A stretch of 64,000 bases of DNA, from contig NZ_CAMPHI010000010.1 of the NCBI RefSeq assembly GCF_946885955.1, positions 1-64,000 on the forward strand, given 5' to 3'. A program made the translations under genes and the position numbers. This stretch comes from an uncultured Pseudomonas sp. GTDB lineage: Bacteria; Pseudomonadota; Gammaproteobacteria; Pseudomonadales; Pseudomonadaceae. Of the stretch, positions 27,288 through 35,974 are shown in pieces (the first letter of the stretch is position 1; every line of letters starts with the position of its first letter). The notes under the pieces were generated by a model. That model was not told where the DNA came from, ran no database searches, and saw only the letters and a list, made by a program, of their open reading frames with translations.

Positions 27288-27333
27288 TAAAAAATATATA
27301 AATTTCAATTGGTTAAATAGATTCTGCGTTGGC

Positions 27334-27349
27334 TGGCACGAGCCTTGCT
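27334..27349 (+). promoter_or_regulatory. Sigma-54 promoter of flgFGHIJKL
   Basis: TGGCACGAGCCTTGCT is a perfect RpoN -24/-12 element, 51 bases upstream of the flgF ATG. Confidence 0.92.
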
Positions 27350-27400
27350 GTATTGCTTGTACAGAGCACAGGGCGGCATGCCCATCGCGGAGAATTGACC

Positions 27401-28141
27401 ATGGACAAAATGCTGTACGTCTCCATGACCGGAGCCCACAACAACACCCTGGCCCAGCGCGCCCACGCCAACAACCTGGCGAACATCTCGACCAATGGCT
27501 TCCGCCGCGATTTCGAGCAGGCGCGCTCGATGCCGATTTTCGGTGACGGTTATCCGACGCGGGTCTATGCCATGAGCGAGCGTCCCGGCACCGACTTCAC
27601 CCCCGGCTCGATGCAGGAGACCGGCCGCGACCTCGACGTGGCGGTAGGCGGCAAAGGCTGGCTCGCGGTGCAGGCGCCCGATGGCAGCGAAGCCTATGTG
27701 CGCACCGCCAGCCTGAATGTCGATGCCCTGGGCGTACTGCGTACCGGCAATGGCTTGCCGGTGATGGGCAATGCCGGACCGATCGCGGTGCCGCCGGAGC
27801 AGAAAATCGAAATCGGCCAGGACGGCACCATCAGCATCCGCGCCCTCGGCGAGGGCCCCAGCGTGCTCGCCGAAGTCGACCGCCTGAAGCTGGTTGATCC
27901 CGATCCCAAGCAGTTGGAGAAGGGCAGCGACGGCATGATTCGCTTCAAGGGCCAGGAACCCGTATTGGCCGACGCCACGGTGCAAGTCACCTCGGGCTTT
28001 CTCGAGTCGAGCAACGTCAATGCCGTGGAGGAGATGACCGCGATCCTCTCGCTGTCCCGGCAATTCGAACTGCAAGTGAAGATGATGCGCACCGCCGAAG
28101 ACGACTCGGCAGCGATGGCGCGCGTTTTGCAGATGAACTAA
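27401..28141 (+). CDS. flgF: Flagellar proximal rod protein FlgF
   Basis: This 246-residue rod subunit has the N-terminal motif NNTLAQRAHANNLANISTNGF (residues about 14-33) and the C-terminal SSNVNAVEEMTAILSLSRQFE pattern. I choose the ATG at 27401 (MDKMLYVSMTG), which gives the family length; the frame is open upstream through the promoter region. It is the first gene of the flgF-L operon. Confidence 0.95.
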   Translation: MDKMLYVSMTGAHNNTLAQRAHANNLANISTNGFRRDFEQARSMPIFGDGYPTRVYAMSERPGTDFTPGSMQETGRDLDVAVGGKGWLAVQAPDGSEAYVRTASLNVDALGVLRTGNGLPVMGNAGPIAVPPEQKIEIGQDGTISIRALGEGPSVLAEVDRLKLVDPDPKQLEKGSDGMIRFKGQEPVLADATVQVTSGFLESSNVNAVEEMTAILSLSRQFELQVKMMRTAEDDSAAMARVLQMN

Positions 28142-28187
28142 TTACCAGCACGCGGCGCCGATAAAACGGCACCCGAGGAGAATCGTT

Positions 28188-28973
28188 ATGCTTCCGGCAC
28201 TGTGGGTCAGCAAGACCGGTCTGTCCGCTCAGGACATGAACCTGACCACCATTTCCAACAACCTGGCCAACGTCTCGACCACTGGCTTCAAGCGCGATCG
28301 CGCCGAGTTCGAAGACCTGTTGTACCAGATCCGTCGCCAGCCCGGCGGTCAGTCCAGCCAGGACAGTCAACTGCCGTCCGGCTTGCAGCTCGGTACCGGC
28401 GTACGGGTGGTTGGCACCCAGAAGATTTTCACCGCCGGCAGCCTGCAGACCACCGAGCAGCCCCTGGACCTGGCGATCAATGGTCGTGGTTTCTTCCAGG
28501 TGCTGATGCCCGACGGCACTGTGTCCTACACCCGCGACGGCAGTTTTCACCTGAACTCCGACGGGCAGATGGTCACCTCCAACGGTTACGCCCTGGAGCC
28601 GGCGATCGTGCTGCCCGATGAAGTACGCACTTTCACCGTCGGCGAAGACGGCACCGTCTCGGTGACCACCACCGGCAACCCGCAGCCGCAGATCGTCGGC
28701 AACCTGCAGACCGCCGACTTCATCAACCCGGCGGGCCTGGAAGCCATCGGCAACAACCTGTTCCTGGAAACCGCCGCCAGCGGCGCCCCGCAGGTCGGTA
28801 CGCCGGGCCTCAACGGCCTCGGCCCGACCCTGCAGAACACCCTGGAAAACTCCAACGTCAGCGTGGTCGAGGAGCTGGTGAACATGATCACCACCCAACG
28901 CGCTTACGAGATGAACTCAAAGGTCATCTCCACTGCCGACCAGATGCTCGGTGCGCTGTCGCAGAATCTTTAA
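28188..28973 (+). CDS. flgG: Flagellar distal rod protein FlgG
   Basis: This 261-residue distal rod subunit starts MLPALWVSKTGLSAQDMNL and continues with TTISNNLANVSTTGFKRDRA. It has the FlgG-specific segment (FTAGSLQTTEQPLDLAINGR) and ends with VVEELVNMITTQRAYEMNSK and a terminal helix. GAGGAG precedes the ATG. It follows flgF by 46 bases. Confidence 0.96.
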   Translation: MLPALWVSKTGLSAQDMNLTTISNNLANVSTTGFKRDRAEFEDLLYQIRRQPGGQSSQDSQLPSGLQLGTGVRVVGTQKIFTAGSLQTTEQPLDLAINGRGFFQVLMPDGTVSYTRDGSFHLNSDGQMVTSNGYALEPAIVLPDEVRTFTVGEDGTVSVTTTGNPQPQIVGNLQTADFINPAGLEAIGNNLFLETAASGAPQVGTPGLNGLGPTLQNTLENSNVSVVEELVNMITTQRAYEMNSKVISTADQMLGALSQNL

Positions 28974-29033
28974 CACCGGGGTAGGGCGTTAGCCCGGTCC
29001 CGTTTCACCATGCAACGCCGTGAGGTAGTGGTT

Positions 29034-29753
29034 ATGAACCGGCTTCTTATTCTTCTCGCAGTCCTTGGTCCTATGGTCCTGAGCGGCTGCGTGGCGCCTG
29101 CGCCCAAGCCGGACGATCCGTACTACGCGCCGGTGCTGCCGCGTACGCCGTTGCCGGCGGCGCAGAACAACGGGGCGATCTACCAGGCCGGCTTCGAAAA
29201 CAGTCTGTTCGACGACCGCAAGGCCCACCGCGTCGGCGACATCATCACCGTGACCCTCAACGAGCGCACCCAGGCGAGCAAGAACGCCAGCAGCAAGGTT
29301 CAGAAGGACAGCACCACCGATATCGGATTGCCGACCCTGTTCGGCATGGCGGTAACGCCGAAGAATCCGCTGGCCGCGATCAGCGCGCTGGGCATGGGCG
29401 CGGATAATCTGGGGCTTAATTCGAGTTACGACGCAGCTCGGGATACCGATGGTTCGGGTCAGGCGGGGCAGAGCAACAGCCTTACCGGCTCGATCACCGT
29501 GACCGTGGCCGAAGTGTTGCCCAACGGCATTCTTTCGGTCCGCGGTGAGAAGTGGATGACCCTCAACACCGGCGACGAGCTGGTGCGTATCGCCGGCCTG
29601 GTTCGCTCCGACGATGTCGCCACCGATAACACTGTGCCGTCCACCCGCATCGCCAATGCACGGATCACCTATTCCGGCACCGGCGCTTTCGCCGACGCGA
29701 GTCAGCCGGGCTGGCTGGATCGCTTCTTCATCAGCCCGTTGTGGCCGTTCTGA
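29034..29753 (+). CDS. flgH: Flagellar L-ring lipoprotein FlgH
   Basis: This 239-residue outer-membrane L-ring subunit has a lipoprotein signal peptide with the lipobox LSGC, lipidated at Cys19. FlgH motifs follow: [36 protein letters not shown], and the C-terminal [20 protein letters not shown] and [13 protein letters not shown]. The ATG at 29034 is preferred; a start at 29010 would put charged residues before the signal peptide. Confidence 0.95.
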   Translation: MNRLLILLAVLGPMVLSGCVAPAPKPDDPYYAPVLPRTPLPAAQNNGAIYQAGFENSLFDDRKAHRVGDIITVTLNERTQASKNASSKVQKDSTTDIGLPTLFGMAVTPKNPLAAISALGMGADNLGLNSSYDAARDTDGSGQAGQSNSLTGSITVTVAEVLPNGILSVRGEKWMTLNTGDELVRIAGLVRSDDVATDNTVPSTRIANARITYSGTGAFADASQPGWLDRFFISPLWPF

Positions 29754-29770
29754 GGCTGAGGAGCATGCAC

Positions 29771-30868
29771 ATGTACAAATCGATGATCATGGCGCTGGCC
29801 CTGTTGCTGGCTGGAACCGCCCAGGCTGAGCGACTCAAGGACCTGGCGAGCATCCAGGGCGTGCGCAGCAACCAGCTGATCGGCTATGGCCTGGTGGTCG
29901 GTCTGAATGGCACCGGCGACCAGACCACGCAGACGCCCTTCACCGTGCAGACCTTCAACAACATGATGGCGCAGTTCGGCATCCGCGTGCCGCAAGGCGG
30001 CAACGTGCAGTTGAAGAACGTCGCGGCGGTGTCGATCCATGCCGACCTGCCGGCGTTCGCCAAGCCGGGGCAAACCATCGACATCACCATTTCCTCGATC
30101 GGCAATGCCAAGAGCCTGCGCGGCGGCAGCCTGCTGATGACGCCGCTGAAAGGCATCGACGGCAATGTCTACGCCATCGCTCAGGGCAACCTGGTCGTCG
30201 GCGGTTTCGATGCCCAGGGCGGCGACGGTTCGCGAATCACCGTCAACGTGCCTTCGGCCGGGCGGATTCCCGGCGGCGCCACTGTCGAGCGGCCGGTGCC
30301 GAGCGGCTTCAATCAGGGCAATACCCTGACCCTGAACCTCAATCGTCCGGATTTCACCACCGCCAAGCATATCGTCGACCACATCAATGAACTGCTCGGC
30401 CCTGGCGTGGCGCAGGCGCTCGACGGCGGTTCGATCCAGGTCAGCGCACCGCTCGATCCGAGCCAGCGCGTCGATTATCTGTCGATCCTGGAAAACCTTG
30501 AGGTCGAGGTCGGCCAGGCGGTGGCCAAGGTCATCATCAACTCGCGTACCGGCACCATCGTCATCGGCCAGAACGTGCGCGTGCAGCCGGCCGCCGTGAC
30601 CCATGGCAGCCTCACCGTAACCATTACCGAAGACCCGATCGTCAGCCAGCCGGACGCCCTATCCAACGGCGTCACCGCAGTCGTGCCGCGCTCGCGGGTT
30701 AATGCCGATCAGGAAGCCAAGCCGATGTTCAAATTCGGCCCGGGCACCACCCTGGATGAAATCGTCCGGGCGGTGAACCAGGTCGGCGCCGCACCTTCCG
30801 ATCTGATGGCCATCCTGGAGGCGCTCAAGCAAGCTGGCGCGCTGCAGGCCGACCTGATCGTTATCTGA
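29771..30868 (+). CDS. flgI: Flagellar P-ring protein FlgI
   Basis: This 365-residue periplasmic P-ring subunit has a signal peptide of about 19 residues (cut after AQA, before [13 protein letters not shown]). FlgI hallmarks are present throughout: [39 protein letters not shown] and [20 protein letters not shown] [16 protein letters not shown]. Two ATGs (29765, 29771) are close. AGGAG at 29759-29763 has better spacing to 29771. It follows flgH by 17 bases. Confidence 0.95.
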   Translation: MYKSMIMALALLLAGTAQAERLKDLASIQGVRSNQLIGYGLVVGLNGTGDQTTQTPFTVQTFNNMMAQFGIRVPQGGNVQLKNVAAVSIHADLPAFAKPGQTIDITISSIGNAKSLRGGSLLMTPLKGIDGNVYAIAQGNLVVGGFDAQGGDGSRITVNVPSAGRIPGGATVERPVPSGFNQGNTLTLNLNRPDFTTAKHIVDHINELLGPGVAQALDGGSIQVSAPLDPSQRVDYLSILENLEVEVGQAVAKVIINSRTGTIVIGQNVRVQPAAVTHGSLTVTITEDPIVSQPDALSNGVTAVVPRSRVNADQEAKPMFKFGPGTTLDEIVRAVNQVGAAPSDLMAILEALKQAGALQADLIVI

Positions 30869-30879
30869 GGACCACGCCC

Positions 30880-32067
30880 ATGGACTCTCGACTTTCGGCA
30901 GGACTACTCGGCGCGGGCAACAGCCCGCTGGATAGCGGCGCCTTCAACGACCTCAATCGCCTGCAGCAATTCAAGGTCGGCGGCGACAACGAAAAGAACA
31001 TCAACAAGGTCGCCAAGGAATTCGAATCGCTGTTCCTCAATGAAATGCTCAAGGCCATGCGCTCGGCCAACGAAGTGTTCGCCGAAGGCAACTTCATGAA
31101 CAGCAACGAGAGCAAAACCTATCAGGACATGTACGACCAGCAGCTGTCGGTGAGCATGTCGAATAACCAGCACGGTATCGGCCTGGCCGACGTGCTGGTG
31201 CGCCAGCTCTCGAAGATCAAGCAGGCCGACAGCCGGCCCAACCCCTTCGCCAAGGTCGATGCGCCGTCACCCGCCGCGCCGAGCAAACCGCTGGCCAAGG
31301 TCGAGGCCAGTGCTGACGATAGCCGCAATGACGCGGCCCTGATCAACCAGCGCCGCCTGGCGCTGCCGGGAAAATTGAGCAGCCGTTTGCTCGCCGGTAT
31401 CGTGCCCACCACCGATACCACGGGCACCCAGGCCCTGGCGCAGAACAACTGGCTGCCGGCCAAGGCGTTTGCCGCGCCTGGCGACAAGCCGCTCAGCGTC
31501 AATGGCAGCGATGCCGTCAGTGGCCGCCGCCTGACCAAGCCGACGGGCGTAGACGGCAAGACCGCGTTCGGCTCTAAGGATGAATTCATCGCCGCGATGC
31601 TGCCGATGGCGGAAAAAGCCGCGGACAAGATCGGCGTCGACCCCCGCTACCTGGTGGCCCAGGCCGCGCTGGAAACCGGTTGGGGCAAGTCGATCATCCG
31701 TCACAGCGACGGCACCAGCAGCCACAACCTGTTCGGTATCAAGACCCACAACAGCTGGGACGGCGAGTCGACCAAGGTGCTGACCACCGAATATCAGGGC
31801 GGCAAGGCAGTGAAGGCGGCGGCGTCGTTTCGCCAATACGATTCCTTCGCGCAGAGTTTCGAGGATTACGTGAGTTTCCTGCAGAGCAACGGCCGCTACG
31901 AAACCGCGCTGAATTCCACCGACAATCCCGAGCGTTTCGTCCGCGAACTGCAGCAGGCCGGTTATGCCACCGACCCGCACTACGCGCGCAAGATCAATCA
32001 AATCGCCCGGCAGATGCAGACCTACCAGATGGTCGCCGCTGCCAGCACCCCGACCACCAGCGGATAA
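30880..32067 (+). CDS. flgJ: Flagellar rod cap and peptidoglycan hydrolase FlgJ
   Basis: This 395-residue dual-domain protein has an N-terminal rod-scaffolding domain (about residues 30-105; VAKEFESLFLNEMLKAMRSA and YQDMYDQQLSVSMS). A low-complexity linker follows. The C-terminal glucosaminidase domain (about 230-385) has MAEKAADKIGVDPRYLVAQA and ALETGWGKSIIR with the catalytic Glu, plus NLFGIKT and FRQYDSFAQSFEDYVSFL. It cuts peptidoglycan to let the rod through. It lies 11 bases after flgI. Confidence 0.95.
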   Translation: MDSRLSAGLLGAGNSPLDSGAFNDLNRLQQFKVGGDNEKNINKVAKEFESLFLNEMLKAMRSANEVFAEGNFMNSNESKTYQDMYDQQLSVSMSNNQHGIGLADVLVRQLSKIKQADSRPNPFAKVDAPSPAAPSKPLAKVEASADDSRNDAALINQRRLALPGKLSSRLLAGIVPTTDTTGTQALAQNNWLPAKAFAAPGDKPLSVNGSDAVSGRRLTKPTGVDGKTAFGSKDEFIAAMLPMAEKAADKIGVDPRYLVAQAALETGWGKSIIRHSDGTSSHNLFGIKTHNSWDGESTKVLTTEYQGGKAVKAAASFRQYDSFAQSFEDYVSFLQSNGRYETALNSTDNPERFVRELQQAGYATDPHYARKINQIARQMQTYQMVAAASTPTTSG

Positions 32068-32076
32068 GATCGAGCC

Positions 32077-34116
32077 ATGGCTGACTTACTCAATATTGGC
32101 CTGTCCGGGCTGTCCGCGAACAAGACCTCGTTGGCGGTCACCGGCCACAACATCACCAACGTCAACACTCCGGGCTTCTCGCGTCAGGAAACCATCCAGG
32201 CCACGCGCACGCCGCAGTTCAGCGGTGTGGGCTATATCGGCTCCGGCACCACCCTGGTCGATGTGCGGCGCATCTACAACGAGTTCCTCACGACCCAGGT
32301 GCGCAGCAGCACCGCGCTCAATAGCGATGTGCAGTCCTACCTGAGCCAGATCAACCAGCTCGACTCCCTGCTCGCGGGCAGCACCACGGGGATCAACCCG
32401 GGGATGCAGAAAGTCTTCGCCGCGCTGCAAACCGCCGCCGAAGACCCCGCCAATATTCCGGCACGGCAGTTGGCACTGTCCGAGTCCGAAGGTCTGGCCA
32501 AGCGCTTCAACACCGTTTACGACCGTCTGTACGAACAGAACGAATTCATCAACAAACAGCTGTCGGCGGTGACCGATCAGGTCAACCAGCTGGCCGGCAC
32601 TATTGCCGGCTACAACGATGCGATTGCCGTGGCCGCCTCCAATGGCCAGCAGCCCAACGACCTGCTCGATGCCCGCGAGGAAGCGGTGCGCAAGCTCTCG
32701 ACCTTTATCGGCGTCACCGTAGTGCCTCAGGACGACAACAGCTACAACCTGTTTGTCGGCTCGGGGCAGCCGCTGGTGGTCGGTAGCACCGCGTCGCGTC
32801 TGGAAGTGTCGCCCGGCCTGTCCGACCCGCTGCGCAGCGAAGTGGAGTTCGTCAGCGGCAATTCGCGCCAGGGCATCACCTCGCTGATTACCGGCGGCGA
32901 GATGGGCGGGATGATCCGTTACCGCGAAGACGTGCTGGATACCACCCTGAACTCGGTCGGACGCCTGGCCCTGTCGATCACCGATCAGGTCAATCGCCAG
33001 CTCGGCCAGGGCCTGGACCTCAATGGCGAATTCGGCAACAACCTGTTTCGCCCGCTCAACGATACGACCGTGATCGGCGAGCGCAGCCTGGCGCGCCTGG
33101 GTAACAGCGATACCACGGCCAACCTCAATGTCTACATCGAAGACACCACCCAGCTGACCACCAGCGACTACGAGGTGGAGTTCACCAGCGCTGTCGATTA
33201 CACCGTGCGTCGGGTTTCCGACGGTACCAGTTTCGGCCCCTTCGATATCACCGTGGTGCCGGCGGCGGAGGTCGATGGCTTCTCCCTTGATGTGGCCAGC
33301 GGCACCTTCGCCGCTGGCGACCGCTTCCGCGTGATGCCCACGCGCAACGCCGGCTCGTATATCCGTGCCGACATGACCAAGCCCGAAGAGCTCGCGTTCG
33401 CCGCGCCGCTGAAGTCGCAAACCAGCCCGGCGAACATTGGCACCGGTGCGATCAGCCAGCCGACCCTGATCACCGAGATCGACATATACGACCCTGTGGC
33501 CCAGGCCGATCTGGAAACCAGCCTGCGCAATGCGCCGCCGCTGCGCATCGTCATGGGCGCGTCCGGCGGCGCGAGTCAGGGTTACGACGTGGTCGATATC
33601 AACGGCAACGTGATCGACAGCGGCATCATCGTGCCGGGGCAGAGCAACAACCTGACCATCAGTGTGCCCGCGGCGGCCGGCCCGCCCGTGGTGCCGACAG
33701 CTTTCGAATATGAAGTGAGCATTGGTGGCCGGCCGCAGAGCGGCGACAACTTTACGGTGTCGTTCAACACCAACGGGGTTTCCGATAACCGTAACGCGCT
33801 GAAGCTGATCGACCTGCAGAACCGTACGGTGATCGGCATCAACCCGGCTGCACCGGCGACCACCGGGTCGAGCTTTACCGATGCCTATGGCGATCTGGTC
33901 GAGCGGGTCGGTACCTTGACCAGCCAGGCGCGAGTCGATAGCGAGGCGACCGGGGCGATTCTCAAACAGGCCACGGACAACCGCGACTCGATTTCGGCGG
34001 TCAACCTCGACGAAGAAGCGGCCAAGCTGATCCAGTTCGAGCAGTACTACCAGGCCTCGGCGCAAATCATTCAAGTTGCCCGCAATCTGTTCGATACATT
34101 GATTAATACGTTCTGA
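32077..34116 (+). CDS. flgK: Hook-filament junction protein FlgK (HAP1)
   Basis: This 679-residue axial protein joins hook to filament. The N-terminal rod motif (LSANKTSLAVTGHNITNVNT, then PGFSRQE) and the HAP1 region (about residues 90-350; SGQPLVVGS and ITGGEMGGMIRYREDVLD) are clear. The C-terminal coiled coil ends SAVNLDEEAAKLIQFEQYYQ with ASAQIIQVARNLFDTLIN. The large variable middle domain is typical for Pseudomonas. It lies 9 bases after flgJ. Confidence 0.95.
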   Translation: MADLLNIGLSGLSANKTSLAVTGHNITNVNTPGFSRQETIQATRTPQFSGVGYIGSGTTLVDVRRIYNEFLTTQVRSSTALNSDVQSYLSQINQLDSLLAGSTTGINPGMQKVFAALQTAAEDPANIPARQLALSESEGLAKRFNTVYDRLYEQNEFINKQLSAVTDQVNQLAGTIAGYNDAIAVAASNGQQPNDLLDAREEAVRKLSTFIGVTVVPQDDNSYNLFVGSGQPLVVGSTASRLEVSPGLSDPLRSEVEFVSGNSRQGITSLITGGEMGGMIRYREDVLDTTLNSVGRLALSITDQVNRQLGQGLDLNGEFGNNLFRPLNDTTVIGERSLARLGNSDTTANLNVYIEDTTQLTTSDYEVEFTSAVDYTVRRVSDGTSFGPFDITVVPAAEVDGFSLDVASGTFAAGDRFRVMPTRNAGSYIRADMTKPEELAFAAPLKSQTSPANIGTGAISQPTLITEIDIYDPVAQADLETSLRNAPPLRIVMGASGGASQGYDVVDINGNVIDSGIIVPGQSNNLTISVPAAAGPPVVPTAFEYEVSIGGRPQSGDNFTVSFNTNGVSDNRNALKLIDLQNRTVIGINPAAPATTGSSFTDAYGDLVERVGTLTSQARVDSEATGAILKQATDNRDSISAVNLDEEAAKLIQFEQYYQASAQIIQVARNLFDTLINTF

Positions 34117-34154
34117 CGGCGCTTCGCGTCGCTCGGAGCATTGAGGTTAGTTCT

Positions 34155-35834
34155 ATGGTCATGCGCATCTCTTCGATCCAGGCATTCAACAACGGGGTAA
34201 CCGGCCTCGGGCGTAACTATGCCAATGTGATTCGCACCCAGGAGCAGATCAGTAGCGGCAACCGCATCCTCACCCCGGCGGACGATCCGGTGGCCTCGGT
34301 GCGCTTGTTGCAGCTCGAACAACAGGATGCGCTGCTCACGCAGTACAAGGACAACCTCACCGCGGCGCAGAACAGCCTGACCCAGGAAGAAACCACCATC
34401 ACCTCGACCGTCAACGTACTGCAGCGTATCCGCGAGCTGGCGGTGCAGGCCGGTGGCGGGGCGCTCTCCGGCGAAGACCGCCGCTCCATCGCCAAGGAGC
34501 TCGGCGAGCGCGAGGACGAACTGCTCAACTTGATGAACAGCCGCAACGCCCGTGGCGAATACCTGTTCGGTGGTTTTCTCGGCAAGACCGAGCCGTTTCA
34601 GCGTAATCCGGACGGCACCTATTCCTATCAGGGCGACGAGGGGCAGCGCAGCCTGCAGGTCGCCGGCTCGACCAACGTGGCGATCAACGACAACGGCAAG
34701 CGTCTGTTCGAAGCGGTGAGCAACGCCGACCGGGTGCTCGAAGCTGCCGGCATCAGCAACGCCGCGCTGCCTACGCCGCCGTTGCCCGCGACCACCATTC
34801 CGGCGCTGCCGGCCGCCGATCAGCGGGTGTTCATGTCGCCGGGGCTGGTGCAGGACAATCAGACCTTCAACAGCGACTTTCGTGGCGGCGAGCCCTATTC
34901 CCTGGCTTTTGTCAGCGGTACCGAATTCCGCATCTACGACAGCGCCGGCGCCGATGTCACCTCGGAAATACCCGGCGGCGGCAAGATCGAACCGCTGGCC
35001 AAGGGTGGCAACACCATCAATTTCCGCGGCATGCGCTTCCAGCTCGACGTGGTCCTGCAGGACGGTGACAACGAACTGGATCTCGACAGCCTGCTGGCCG
35101 ATACCACCACGCCCGGCACCCCGGGGATCAACACCCACACCTTCACCCTGCAGTCCGCACCAACCGATTTCGCCGTGACCCGCTCCTCGACCAACAGCTC
35201 GACCGCGATCATCTCGGCCGGTGGCATCAGCAACCAGGCGACCTTCGACAGCCAGTTCCCGACTTCGGGTATCGTCCTGCGCTTTATCAACGACACCGAC
35301 TACGAGGTGTATTCGCAGCCGGTGGGCCCAAGCAGCCCGGCCATCGCCACGGGCACCGCGGCCGGGCCTTACCCGTCGACGTTCACGGTGTTCGGCGCCG
35401 ACTTCAGTATTTCCGCCCCGGCGGCTGTTGGCGGTGGCGACGAGTTCACCGTGCAGCCGCAATTCCAGGAACAACGCAGCATTCTCAACACCATCAGTCG
35501 CCTGCGTCAGGCGCTGGAGTCCTCGCCGGTTTCGCCGGTCGGTAACCTGGCGATTCGCGATGAGGTCGCGATTGCGCTGACCAATATCGACAACGGCGTC
35601 GGCAAGGTGCTGGAGGTGCAGACCGAAATCGGCGCGCGGCTGAACCTGATCGACTCCACCGAGACCGACAATGAAAGCGTGACCCTGGTGAACAAGTCGA
35701 TACAAGCCGACCTGCGCGAGCTGGATTACGCCGAGGCGCTGTCGCGTCTGTCGTTCCAGACCGTGGTTCTTGAAGCCGCCCAGCAGAGCTACGTGAAAAT
35801 TGCCGGATTGAACCTGTTCAATCAGCTGCGTTGA
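34155..35834 (+). CDS. flgL: Hook-filament junction protein FlgL (HAP3)
   Basis: This 559-residue flagellin-like junction protein has the N-terminal coiled coil MRISSIQAFNNGVTGLGRNYA, then the flagellin D0/D1 pattern (ISSGNRILTPADDPVASVRL). The C-terminal half is LSRLSFQTVVLEAAQQSYVKI-type and ends GLNLFNQLR. The central region is long compared with the roughly 440-residue form I recall from P. aeruginosa; repeated Thr/Pro/Ala segments account for it. The ATG at 34155 has GAGG 8 bases upstream. It is the last gene of flgFGHIJKL. Confidence 0.93.
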   Translation: MVMRISSIQAFNNGVTGLGRNYANVIRTQEQISSGNRILTPADDPVASVRLLQLEQQDALLTQYKDNLTAAQNSLTQEETTITSTVNVLQRIRELAVQAGGGALSGEDRRSIAKELGEREDELLNLMNSRNARGEYLFGGFLGKTEPFQRNPDGTYSYQGDEGQRSLQVAGSTNVAINDNGKRLFEAVSNADRVLEAAGISNAALPTPPLPATTIPALPAADQRVFMSPGLVQDNQTFNSDFRGGEPYSLAFVSGTEFRIYDSAGADVTSEIPGGGKIEPLAKGGNTINFRGMRFQLDVVLQDGDNELDLDSLLADTTTPGTPGINTHTFTLQSAPTDFAVTRSSTNSSTAIISAGGISNQATFDSQFPTSGIVLRFINDTDYEVYSQPVGPSSPAIATGTAAGPYPSTFTVFGADFSISAPAAVGGGDEFTVQPQFQEQRSILNTISRLRQALESSPVSPVGNLAIRDEVAIALTNIDNGVGKVLEVQTEIGARLNLIDSTETDNESVTLVNKSIQADLRELDYAEALSRLSFQTVVLEAAQQSYVKIAGLNLFNQLR

Positions 35835-35974
35835 GTTTCTGGCGGGATCCCGGCACGGCCTGGAGCCGGCGTTTGCCGGTATCGATGGCATGCTATGCGT
35901 TAATTTTTTCCGTTCATCTGGCGTGTTAATTGCTAACTTGCTTAGACGACGCTGAAAAATTGACGGAACCGGGC

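Noticed and set aside
32086..34074. Long minus-strand open frame opposite flgK
   Set aside because: Antisense of a well-defined flagellar gene, with no ribosome binding site and no domain. The same applies to the frames opposite oadA, the oxidoreductase gene, flagellins and fliF.
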